Assembly (NCBI GenBank): GCA_030672555.1
Contig: DAOVGD010000174.1
Coordinates: 1 to 13,474, forward strand
Reading direction: 5' to 3'
From: Desulfobacterales bacterium
GTDB lineage: Bacteria > Desulfobacterota > Desulfobacteria > Desulfobacterales > C00003106
Length of the DNA stretch: 13,474 bases
Shown: in pieces, positions 7,230-13,474 of the stretch
Position numbering within the stretch: position 1 is the stretch's first letter
How the letters are laid out: each line of letters begins with the position of its first letter
Program-made: the position numbers and the translations under genes
Notes under the pieces: generated by a model
Databases searched by the model: none
The model's input: the letters and a program-made list of their open reading frames with translations, nothing else
Told to the model about the DNA's origin: nothing

Positions 7230-9320
7230 TTGGACCACTTCTTCAATCCTAAGTCAGTGGCTATCGTAGGGGCTTCCACGAAACAGGGGAAGATCGGCTA
7301 CGACATTCTAAAAAATATTCTCCAATACAGTTATTCCGGCGCCGTGTACCCGGTAAACCCAAGGACAGATACCATACTGGGACAAAAAGCCTTTCCAGAT
7401 CTTCTGTCCATTCCGGATCCTATAGACCTCGTGATTGTCTCCGTTCCTCCCCCGCGGGTCTTGGATGTTATAAGACAATGCAAAGAAAAGGATGTTGACT
7501 CGGTTGTTGTCATTACCGCGGGTTTTAAGGAAGTGGGGGGCGCTGGAAGCCACCTGGAAGAAGAGCTCGTCAAGGAGATCAAAGAAGCGGGCATTCGTCT
7601 CATAGGTCCAAACTGCCTCGGTATTATCGATACTGCATCTTTTCTTAACGCATCTTTTGCAGCGGGTATGCCTTTGGCCGGTCATATTGGATTTTTTTCG
7701 CAATCAGGGGCGCTCTGTGTAGCCATCCTCGACTGGGCGCTTGGAGAAAATATCGGCTTTTCAAAATTTATCAGCCTGGGCAACAAGGCAGACATTACAG
7801 AGATCGATCTGATAAGGGCTATGGCAGACGATGAGAACACTCGGGTTATCCTCGGATATCTCGAAAGCATCGAAGACGGCCACACCTTCATGAACGTAGC
7901 ACAGTCGGTATCTAAGAAAAAACCGATTATCATGATAAAATCAGGCACAACCAGCGCGGGCGCAAAAGCGGCCTCTTCACACACCGGGGCTTTGGCTGGT
8001 TCCAATACGGCGTATAATGCGGCATTCAAGCAGTGTGGCATTGTCCATGCCCATTCAATACAGGAGCTTTTCGTATATGCAACAGCATTTGCCAGCCAGC
8101 CGCTCCCCAAGGGACCCAGGGTGGCAATTGTTACAAATTCCGGCGGCCCCGGGATTATTGCGGCGGACGCCTGCGATCTATCCGACCTTGAACTGCCGTC
8201 TATAAAAAAGGAGTCCGTGGAACGCCTCCGTTCATTTCTTCCGCCGACGGCATCTTTTTACAATCCCATAGACATTATTGGTGATGCGACATCCGAACGA
8301 TATAAAAAGACCCTGGAGGTCATATTGGCCGACGACTTGATCGATGCGGTGCTAATTCTGCTTACACCGACTGCGGCGATTGATATAGTTGAGACCGCTG
8401 AAGCGATTGTAGCGCTGGCAAAAAACACTGACAAACCAATTATAACGTCGTTTATGGGTGAAAGAAAAGTAAGGCCGGGCCGTAAGATATTCCAGGATAA
8501 CGGTATTCCTACCTTTGGTTATCCGGAAGAGGCTGTCGCGGCACTGAATGCAATGTTTCGCTATCGGCAGTGGCTTAATCAGCCTGAAAAAGAGTTTGTA
8601 CGTGTAGAGGTAGCCATACCAAAGGTGCGGCAAATATTTGCATCAGTTACTGAACAAAAGAGATCTGATCTGATCGAAATTGAAGCCCGGGAGGTCCTTG
8701 AAGCGTATAATTTTACGCTTTCCAAGAATATTCTGGTCAATACCACAAAAAAGGCGGTCAGTGCGGCATCCGAGATAGGGTATCCGGTTGTCATGAAAAT
8801 CGCGTCTCCCGACGTGCTGCACAAAAGCGATATGGGAGGCGTTAGGGCCGGACTTGAAAATGAACGTATGGTGGAAGAGGCCTTTTTCGACATCACCTCA
8901 AATATCAGGCAACGGCTTCCCAATGCGCGTATCATGGGGATATCGGTACAGGAGATGGTCCGGGGAGGGAGAGAGGTCATACTGGGAATCAGCAATGATA
9001 TACAGTTTGGTCCTATGATTATGTTCGGTCTTGGTGGGATCTATGTGGAAGTTCTAAAAGATGTGGCATTCAGGATCGTCCCGGTCAGTGTTGAAGATGC
9101 TGATGCCATGATAAGGGAGATACGATCATTTCCGCTTCTTCGGGGTGTGCGCGGAGAACCGGCTGCTGACCTTTTGGCCATAAGAAAGAGTATATTAGCG
9201 CTATCTCAAATGGCTCTTGATTTCCCGGAGATCATCGAGGCTGATATCAATCCACTTGTGGTCCGTCCCGAAGGGAAAGGGGCAGTGGCGGTAGATGCAA
9301 GGTTCACGGTACAGGAGTAA
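7230..9320 (+). CDS. Acyl-CoA (acetate-CoA) synthetase, ADP-forming, fused alpha-beta subunits
   Basis: This 696-aa cytoplasmic enzyme belongs to the NDP-forming acyl-CoA synthetase family, which interconverts acyl-CoA + ADP + Pi with acid + CoA + ATP. The CoA-binding domain is residues 1-130 (FFNPKSVAIVGAS, YPVNPR, ITAGFKE, LIGPNCLG). Two succinyl-CoA-ligase-like domains follow, with IGFFSQSGAL and AASSHTGALAGS, in which His251 is the expected phosphohistidine, then VTNSGGPGI. From about residue 480 comes an ATP-grasp domain with Lys523 (VVMKIASPDVLHKSDMGG), GREVILGI, FGPMIMFGLGGIYVE and EADINPLVVRP. The TTG start has AGAAGG 7 nt upstream and gives the usual N-terminus. It lies before a phosphotransacetylase-like gene, suggesting acetyl-CoA energy metabolism. 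The specific acyl group cannot be read from sequence. Confidence 0.92.
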   Translation: MDHFFNPKSVAIVGASTKQGKIGYDILKNILQYSYSGAVYPVNPRTDTILGQKAFPDLLSIPDPIDLVIVSVPPPRVLDVIRQCKEKDVDSVVVITAGFKEVGGAGSHLEEELVKEIKEAGIRLIGPNCLGIIDTASFLNASFAAGMPLAGHIGFFSQSGALCVAILDWALGENIGFSKFISLGNKADITEIDLIRAMADDENTRVILGYLESIEDGHTFMNVAQSVSKKKPIIMIKSGTTSAGAKAASSHTGALAGSNTAYNAAFKQCGIVHAHSIQELFVYATAFASQPLPKGPRVAIVTNSGGPGIIAADACDLSDLELPSIKKESVERLRSFLPPTASFYNPIDIIGDATSERYKKTLEVILADDLIDAVLILLTPTAAIDIVETAEAIVALAKNTDKPIITSFMGERKVRPGRKIFQDNGIPTFGYPEEAVAALNAMFRYRQWLNQPEKEFVRVEVAIPKVRQIFASVTEQKRSDLIEIEAREVLEAYNFTLSKNILVNTTKKAVSAASEIGYPVVMKIASPDVLHKSDMGGVRAGLENERMVEEAFFDITSNIRQRLPNARIMGISVQEMVRGGREVILGISNDIQFGPMIMFGLGGIYVEVLKDVAFRIVPVSVEDADAMIREIRSFPLLRGVRGEPAADLLAIRKSILALSQMALDFPEIIEADINPLVVRPEGKGAVAVDARFTVQE

Positions 9321-9440
9321 GATTCAGGAATTGGGGAATTATGGATTTAGGAATTGTGAATACTGACATTATCCGATTCCAAAAGCAACATCTTTATAAT
9401 TCCTTAATTCCTCAATCCCGAAATTCCTAAATTCTTATAA
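9318..9440. repeat. AATTCC/GGAATT-rich imperfect inverted repeat
   Basis: The spacer after the acyl-CoA synthetase consists of a left arm (9318-9359) rich in GGAATT/GGATTTAG units and a right arm (9394-9440) rich in AATTCCT units at 7-9 nt intervals. The arms are imperfectly complementary around a centre of about 34 bp. The left arm begins at the synthetase stop codon and the right arm ends at the ribosome site AAGGGGAG of the next gene. The same kind of sequence recurs after pyrR (11118-11192). It could form an RNA hairpin that processes, stabilises or attenuates the transcript. Confidence 0.7.
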
Positions 9441-9450
9441 GGGGAGTGAC

Positions 9451-10554
9451 ATGAAATCTTTATATGTAGGATCAACATCAGGATATTCAGGAAAGAATCT
9501 AACGGTGTTGGGACTCGGCCACCGATTCCTGGAGGACAACATAAAGATCGGATACTTTAAACCGGTTGGTATTTTCCCCGTCAAAGCCAAAGGGGTACTC
9601 ACCGACAAGGATGCCTGGGTTATCTATCGGGCGCTTGACCTTGAAGGAGCGATTGAAGATTTGTGCCCCGGATTGATAACGTACGATGTCATGATGGAGG
9701 CTTACCAACACGATATCAAAGGCTTTGAGGAACGTATAACGACCGTTTTTAAACGTATCTCAGAGGGAACAGATCTTCTACTTATGAGTGGCTCAGGCTC
9801 GCTGACTTCCGGCAAGTTCCTGAATTTATCGGGTTTTCAGGTTGTGGAAAAGTTTGATAGTAAAGTACTTCTTGTTGATCAATACGAAAAAGAGTTTTTC
9901 TTAGATGCTATATTAGATGCCCAGGAGCGCTTGGGAGAAAGACTAATCGGTTTAGTTATTAATAACGTAGAGGCGGAATTGCGAGATATGGTGAGAGACC
10001 ATATTGTTCCCTTCCTCCAGAGGAAAGGGATCCCTGTGTTGGGTGTAATACCACACCATACGGTCCTCGGGGCTGTCATGGTCGAAGATATAGCGGAGAG
10101 ACTAGGCGCCGATGTCCTGTGTTGTAGGGATAAGCTGGATGAGCTTGTAGAAAAATTTTTAATCGGCGGGATGCAGGTAGACAAGTTTATTGAATACTCA
10201 CGAAAGACACGGAATAATGCGGTCATTGTAGGGGGAGACCGCTCGGATATTCAACTGGCAGCCATAGAGACCCATGCCAAATGCATCATCTTGACAGGCA
10301 ACCTTTATCCGAATGAAATTGTGGTATCAAAGGCTGAAATGAACGGTGTCCCCATGTTGGTCGTACGGGATGATACCTATACCGTGGCCGAAACGGTCGG
10401 TGATCTGTCACGTAAACTTCGTCTCCGAGAAAGGGAAAAAGTAGAGGCAGGAGTGCGTCTAATAGTTGAAGGGGTTGACTTTGATCGTCTATACAGGTTA
10501 TTAGGATTGAGGAATTACCCATTTTTTAATAACTCAAATGATGGAGAAACCTAA
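9451..10554 (+). CDS. Phosphotransacetylase-like protein, AAA_26 (BioD-like) + DRTGG domains
   Basis: This 367-aa protein resembles the N-terminal regulatory half of long phosphotransacetylases and lacks the catalytic PTA_PTB domain. The BioD-like ATPase domain is roughly residues 1-215, with a P-loop-like GSTSGYSGKN at 7-16, FKPVG, DLLLMSGSGSL (about 106-116) and GLVINNV. The DRTGG domain (about 245-345) has GGDRSDIQLAAIE, LTGNLYPN and DDTYTVAETV. Proteins of this type (COG0857-like) are annotated as phosphotransacetylase family, but without the catalytic domain acetyl transfer is unlikely. A nucleotide-sensing regulatory role is an inference. The P-loop ends in GKN rather than GKT/S. The ATG has AAGGGGAG 4 nt upstream. 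It follows the acyl-CoA synthetase by 130 bp and is 23 bp before pyrR. Confidence 0.82.
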   Translation: MKSLYVGSTSGYSGKNLTVLGLGHRFLEDNIKIGYFKPVGIFPVKAKGVLTDKDAWVIYRALDLEGAIEDLCPGLITYDVMMEAYQHDIKGFEERITTVFKRISEGTDLLLMSGSGSLTSGKFLNLSGFQVVEKFDSKVLLVDQYEKEFFLDAILDAQERLGERLIGLVINNVEAELRDMVRDHIVPFLQRKGIPVLGVIPHHTVLGAVMVEDIAERLGADVLCCRDKLDELVEKFLIGGMQVDKFIEYSRKTRNNAVIVGGDRSDIQLAAIETHAKCIILTGNLYPNEIVVSKAEMNGVPMLVVRDDTYTVAETVGDLSRKLRLREREKVEAGVRLIVEGVDFDRLYRLLGLRNYPFFNNSNDGET

Positions 10555-10568
10555 AACATTATCTTGAG
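10548..10568 (+). promoter_or_regulatory. Leader motif AACCT-AAAACATT-TCTT before pyrR
   Basis: The 21 bases ending 9 nt before the pyrR ATG closely match positions 11243-11264, which end 9 nt before the ycaO ATG. Shared blocks are AACCT, AAAACATT, TCTT and AG, with a two-base insertion in the second copy. The function is unknown. It may be a translation-control or regulator-binding element common to the two genes, or a chance resemblance. Confidence 0.3.
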
Positions 10569-10577
10569 AGCTACAGC

Positions 10578-11120
10578 ATGACAAACGAAAAAGTTATTCT
10601 TAAGGCCAAAGATATCGATCGTATACTTACGAGAATGACGCATGAGATGCTGGAAACCCATAAGGGGGTAAAAGATCTTGTCTTGATTGGTATTCGTACA
10701 GGAGGAGTATATTTGGCCGATCGTATACAGAAAAAAATCTCTAACATAGAGGATGTCCTTGTACCAAAAGGTGATATTGATATTAACCTGTACCGGGACG
10801 ACTGGACCCGTATTAGTCACCAACCGGTCATCCAAAAAACAGAAATCCCTTTTTCTCTGGACGACAAAAAGGTTGTCCTGGTTGATGATGTCCTGTTTAC
10901 CGGACGTACTGTTCGCGCTGCCATGGACGTACTTATCGACTTTGGTCGCCCAAAACGGATCGAGCTTGCGGTCCTTGTCGACAGAGGGCACCGGGAACTT
11001 CCGATTGAGGCCAATTATGTAGGAAAGCATGTTGAAACGATATATGATACGACAGTCAATGTTTATCTGAGAGAGTTGGCCAAGAAGGACGAGGTAGTAA
11101 TAAGTCGCCGGATAATTTAG
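10578..11120 (+). CDS. pyrR: PyrR: pyrimidine regulatory protein / uracil phosphoribosyltransferase
   Basis: This 180-aa type-I phosphoribosyltransferase converts uracil + PRPP to UMP. In Firmicutes it also binds pyr mRNA to cause attenuation. Motifs match PyrR well: LIGIRTGGVYLA (residues 36-47), GDIDINLYRDD (65-75), the PRPP loop VVLVDDVLFTGRTVRAAM (99-116), ELAVLVDRGHRELPIEANYVGK (in two blocks, 129-150). Length is typical. It lies 23 bp after the DRTGG-protein gene and may be cotranscribed with it. No pyrimidine-biosynthesis gene is present, so a regulatory target cannot be named. The ATG has only a weak GAGAG site. The stop codon and last five codons are part of the left arm of a long inverted repeat. 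Confidence 0.92.
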   Translation: MTNEKVILKAKDIDRILTRMTHEMLETHKGVKDLVLIGIRTGGVYLADRIQKKISNIEDVLVPKGDIDINLYRDDWTRISHQPVIQKTEIPFSLDDKKVVLVDDVLFTGRTVRAAMDVLIDFGRPKRIELAVLVDRGHRELPIEANYVGKHVETIYDTTVNVYLRELAKKDEVVISRRII

Positions 11121-11220
11121 GGATTTCGAATTTAGGGATTGAGGAATTCAAGGTGTTCTATTGATTTTAATTCCTTAATTTCTCAATTCCTGAATTATCC
11201 GGCGACTTATTTTTAAGCTT
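11099..11220 (+). terminator. Large inverted repeat / probable terminator after pyrR
   Basis: AATAAGTCGCCGGATAATT (11099-11117), covering the end of pyrR, is repeated exactly in inverted orientation at 11193-11211, giving a 19-bp perfect stem. Inside it, 11118-11140 and 11170-11192 also pair imperfectly through GGATT/AATCC-type units, many mismatches being G-U compatible. The downstream base of the stem runs into TTATTTTT and then CTTTTTT, so the whole reads as a long intrinsic terminator between pyrR and ycaO. The internal arms belong to the same repeat family as 9318-9440. Confidence 0.68.
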
Positions 11221-11242
11221 TTTTGATAACAGAATGATAGTG

Positions 11243-11264
11243 AACCTCCAAAACATTGTCTTAG
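11243..11264 (+). promoter_or_regulatory. Leader motif AACCT-AAAACATT-TCTT before ycaO
   Basis: This is the second copy of the motif described before pyrR. Here it overlaps the ribosome site: TTAGGA (11261-11266) lies 7 nt before the ATG at 11274. Conservation of the part outside the ribosome site (AACCT and AAAACATT) is what makes it notable. Confidence 0.3.
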
Positions 11265-11273
11265 GATATATAG

Positions 11274-13004
11274 ATGCAAGTACAAGATTGCTTTAAAAAT
11301 TACACCTACGAACTCGACAAGGTTATTTCCCCCGAGGAGACCGTTCAAGAGGTCAAGAAGCGGCTTAAAGATTCGGGCGTTGATATCCTGGAAAAACTTG
11401 TCCGCATTGATACAGGACGTCTTAATATTCCGGTCTACCTCAGTATGTGTGGAACGGATGCCGTTAAAATGATCGGGACACAAAAACAGATGGGGAAGGG
11501 AGGGACACCGGATCAGGCCCGGGCAAGCGCTCTGATGGAACTTGTAGAACGATTCAGTTTTTTTAGTTTTATACATGAAAACCATTTCTTGGAGACAACA
11601 TACAGCATGGTCAAGGACCATGCTCTTCCATTCCATTATATCCCTCTTTCTGTGCATGACCCTGTCCCGGAAACAGAAGCAGCGTCAAAGTTATTTGAAA
11701 ATTTACCACTTACCTGGACAAAAGCGTTAGATATAAAAACCGGCAAGGAGTTGTACCTTCCTATTGGATGGTTTTATACTATTCATGAATATAACGGGCC
11801 GGCAGCAGGCAACTCTGTGGAAGAAGCGTTACTCCAGGGGCTATGTGAGGTGGTGGAACGACATGTCTCTTCCGTAATCAGCCACGAAAAACGACCTACT
11901 CCTGCTATCTCCTTGGAATCTATTGAAGATCCGGCAGGCAGGGAATTGATACAGAAGTTTCAACAAAACGGAATCAAGTTGTACTTAAAGGATTTTTCAC
12001 TCGATACAGGGATACCTACTGTAGGGGCTCTTGCATACGATCCAAGTACCTTCCCTCATTCCAGTGAGATTATATTTACCGCCGGCACGACTACCAGTCC
12101 GGAAAAATCGGTCATACGGGCACTAACCGAAATTGCTCAATTGGCCGGTGATTTTGAAAATCGGACTACTTACAGCCCCACGCTTCCCAAGTTTGTCGAT
12201 CTACAAGAAGCATCCTACGTGACATCTGACGAAAAAGTCGTTGATTTGCAATCACTTCCTGATCTGGCAGATAACAACTTGAAGGTCGAAATCGACCGGT
12301 GTGTAGAGGCTCTTTCCTGTATCGGTCTCGATGTCTTTGCGGTGGACATGACGCACTCAAGCCTAAAGATTCCGGTTGCTTATACGGTTATTCCCGGGGC
12401 ACACTTCAGGGATAGAACCAGAGACAATGACGTCTGTTATCATTCTGCCAAGCTGGTCTCCCAGTTGCCTGACGCACACAGGGCCCTTGAAGAGATGCAA
12501 AAGATGTCGATTCTCTTCCCGAATCGTTACGAGGTGGAGTTCTTTCTGGGATATGCTTACGAAAGACTTGAATGGCCGGAAAAGGCCCTGGAGCATTTTA
12601 AGCATGCACTTTCCCTTGATCCCCGACCGGTAGATATAGCAAGTATATACTGTCACATCGGGATTGCTTATCGCGATATGGATGCCTATGAAAAGGCGAT
12701 CGAAATGTTGTTGGAAGGTCTCAGCCACAATAACCGATTGAAAGAGGTCTATCAACAGTTGGGATACTGCTATTTTAAGTTAAAGGTATACGAGGAGGCA
12801 ATAGCCCAATTTGAGAAGGTCCTGGAAATCGACCCTGGATCTGCCATCGATTATGCTAACATTGGGGCCAACTTAAAGGCAATGGGACACAATGCTGAAG
12901 CCATCAAACTTTACAAAATGGCCCTTGACCTTGATCCTGAGATCGATTTTGCCCAAAATCATCTTAGTGAACTTCGGACAGAGATGGCAGACAGGGCCAC
13001 GTGA
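11274..13004 (+). CDS. YcaO-domain protein with C-terminal TPR repeats
   Basis: YcaO enzymes use ATP to phosphorylate backbone amides, giving azolines, thioamides or amidines; some members act in S-modification of proteins. In this 576-aa protein, residues about 40-395 form the YcaO domain. GKGGTPDQARASALMELVER (residues 75-93, with Glu89 and Glu92), AAGNSVEEALLQGLCEVVER (177-196) and AGTTTSPEKSVIRALTEIAQ (270-289) are the ATP/Mg-binding blocks. Residues about 418-566 contain about four TPR units (for example LGYAYERLEWPEKALEHF). These provide a protein-docking surface in place of the proline-rich tail of azoline-forming YcaOs. No E1-like, TfuA or precursor-peptide gene is adjacent. The ATG has TAGGA 7 nt upstream. 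dsrC follows by 153 bp on the same strand. The substrate is unknown. Confidence 0.9.
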   Translation: MQVQDCFKNYTYELDKVISPEETVQEVKKRLKDSGVDILEKLVRIDTGRLNIPVYLSMCGTDAVKMIGTQKQMGKGGTPDQARASALMELVERFSFFSFIHENHFLETTYSMVKDHALPFHYIPLSVHDPVPETEAASKLFENLPLTWTKALDIKTGKELYLPIGWFYTIHEYNGPAAGNSVEEALLQGLCEVVERHVSSVISHEKRPTPAISLESIEDPAGRELIQKFQQNGIKLYLKDFSLDTGIPTVGALAYDPSTFPHSSEIIFTAGTTTSPEKSVIRALTEIAQLAGDFENRTTYSPTLPKFVDLQEASYVTSDEKVVDLQSLPDLADNNLKVEIDRCVEALSCIGLDVFAVDMTHSSLKIPVAYTVIPGAHFRDRTRDNDVCYHSAKLVSQLPDAHRALEEMQKMSILFPNRYEVEFFLGYAYERLEWPEKALEHFKHALSLDPRPVDIASIYCHIGIAYRDMDAYEKAIEMLLEGLSHNNRLKEVYQQLGYCYFKLKVYEEAIAQFEKVLEIDPGSAIDYANIGANLKAMGHNAEAIKLYKMALDLDPEIDFAQNHLSELRTEMADRAT

Positions 13005-13033
13005 AATGCTATTGACATTTCTATATTTTCATG

Positions 13034-13062
13034 TTGACAAAAAGATTCGTATGCTATATACG
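13034..13062 (+). promoter_or_regulatory. Sigma-70-like promoter for dsrC
   Basis: A perfect TTGACA (13034-13039) is followed by a 17-bp spacer and TATACG (13057-13062). An overlapping TGC-TATATA (13053-13060) gives an extended -10 alternative with a 15-bp spacer. It lies about 95 bp before the dsrC start and after the ycaO stop, so dsrC can be expressed independently and strongly. Confidence 0.6.
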
Positions 13063-13129
13063 TGGGTTTCATATTTGGGTGGCTTATCGAAAAGGCGTGG
13101 CGACAGGCCAATAAAATACTGTCAAATTA

Positions 13130-13142
13130 TTCGTATTACGAA
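13130..13142 (+). promoter_or_regulatory. Perfect dyad next to the dsrC ribosome site
   Basis: TTCGTA-T-TACGAA is a 6-bp inverted repeat with a single central base. Its right half overlaps the start of the strong Shine-Dalgarno AAAGGAGG (13141-13148), which sits 9 nt before the dsrC ATG. A one-base loop is too tight for a full RNA hairpin, so a protein-binding dyad is more plausible. It may be chance. Confidence 0.35.
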
Positions 13143-13157
13143 AGGAGGATTAGTTTT

Positions 13158-13474
13158 ATGGCAACCGTTCAATATGGGGAAGTGACTTTCGAGGTGGATG
13201 AAGACGGCTTTATCGACGCCTATGAAAATTTCTGCCCGGAGTGGCTACAGCATGTAAAAAAGGAAGAAGGTATTGATGAGATTACCGACGAACACATGAA
13301 GGTAGTCAAGTGCTTGCAGGAGTATTACGAGAAGAATGGTATTGCACCCATGGTTCGTATTCTTTCCAAGGCAACCGGTTTCAAGCTGAAATACATCTAT
13401 GAGCTTTTTCCGTCAGGACCGGGCAAAGGCGCCTGTAAAATGGCTGGACTGCCCAAACCGACAGGATGTGTGTA
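13158..13474 (+). CDS. dsrC: DsrC sulfur-carrier protein (stop codon cut by window edge)
   Basis: DsrC carries sulfur for dissimilatory sulfite reductase DsrAB. Its C-terminal cysteines form a trisulfide that is handed to the DsrMKJOP membrane complex. All 105 residues are present; the window ends after the first two bases (TA) of the presumed stop. The sequence is typical: VTFEVDEDGFI, CPEWLQHV, LQEYYEKNG, ILSKATGFKLKYIYELFPSGPGKGACKMAG (read in blocks), then PKPTGCV. Cys93 and Cys104, 11 residues apart with Cys104 penultimate, are the redox pair that separates true DsrC from TusE-like proteins having one cysteine. Extra cysteines are Cys26 and Cys52. The ATG is preceded by AAAGGAGG, implying high expression. 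dsrAB is not in the window. Confidence 0.95.
   Translation, partial: MATVQYGEVTFEVDEDGFIDAYENFCPEWLQHVKKEEGIDEITDEHMKVVKCLQEYYEKNGIAPMVRILSKATGFKLKYIYELFPSGPGKGACKMAGLPKPTGCV

Noticed and set aside
9318..9440. CRISPR-like array
   Set aside because: The units are 7-9 nt, degenerate and arranged as inverted arms without uniform spacers.
10555..10577. PyrR-binding attenuator upstream of pyrR
   Set aside because: Only 23 bp separate the stop of the previous gene from pyrR, and no anti-terminator/terminator pair is visible there.
12892..13185. 97-codon plus-strand frame spanning the end of ycaO and the dsrC leader
   Set aside because: It overlaps two confident genes and the promoter region, and has no family resemblance.

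Overview
The window looks like chromosomal DNA of a sulfur-metabolising Gram-negative anaerobe, most likely a Desulfobacterota (deltaproteobacterial) relative. The main reasons are a full-length DsrC at the right edge with both C-terminal cysteines, a fused ADP-forming acyl-CoA synthetase, a YedF-type sulfur/selenium protein and a YcaO-TPR protein. This taxonomic call is an inference from gene content. No rRNA, tRNA, CRISPR array, transposase or phage gene was seen.

Layout. (1) Positions 1-2367, plus strand: the end of a haem operon, with 5'-truncated hemH (ferrochelatase) followed after 3 bp by a HemY-type protoporphyrinogen oxidase. The oxidase carries a 7 x 7-nt tandem repeat inside its reading frame. 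(2) Positions 2565-3161, minus strand: YedF, convergent with the haem genes. (3) Positions 3504-5038, minus strand: a translationally coupled PP2C phosphatase and FHA-domain protein. (4) Positions 5178-7034, minus strand: an isolated flagellar-hook (FlgE-like) gene and a small CoA-binding protein. A near-consensus sigma-28 (FliA) promoter lies upstream of the hook gene. (5) Positions 7230-11120, plus strand: fused ADP-forming acyl-CoA synthetase, a phosphotransacetylase-like AAA_26/DRTGG protein, and PyrR. (6) Positions 11274-13474, plus strand: YcaO-TPR, then dsrC with its own sigma-70-like promoter and a strong Shine-Dalgarno. The window ends one base before the dsrC stop codon would be complete.

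How the genes may work together. HemH and HemY perform the last haem steps. The acyl-CoA synthetase and the DRTGG protein probably act in acetyl-CoA/acetate energy metabolism or its regulation. The phosphatase and FHA protein form a Ser/Thr phosphorylation readout, with no kinase in the window. YcaO (ATP-dependent amide-backbone activation), DsrC (persulfide/trisulfide carrier) and YedF (TusA-like) put three sulfur-related proteins within about 11 kb. The YcaO-TPR/DsrC adjacency is the best candidate for an undescribed functional link.

Non-coding structure is notable. AATTCC/GGAATT-rich inverted repeats fill two spacers (9321-9440 and 11099-11211). The second pairs exactly with the last codons of pyrR and is followed by T-runs, so it probably terminates transcription. 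No database or folding software was used; all calls come from reading the sequence and recognising family motifs.
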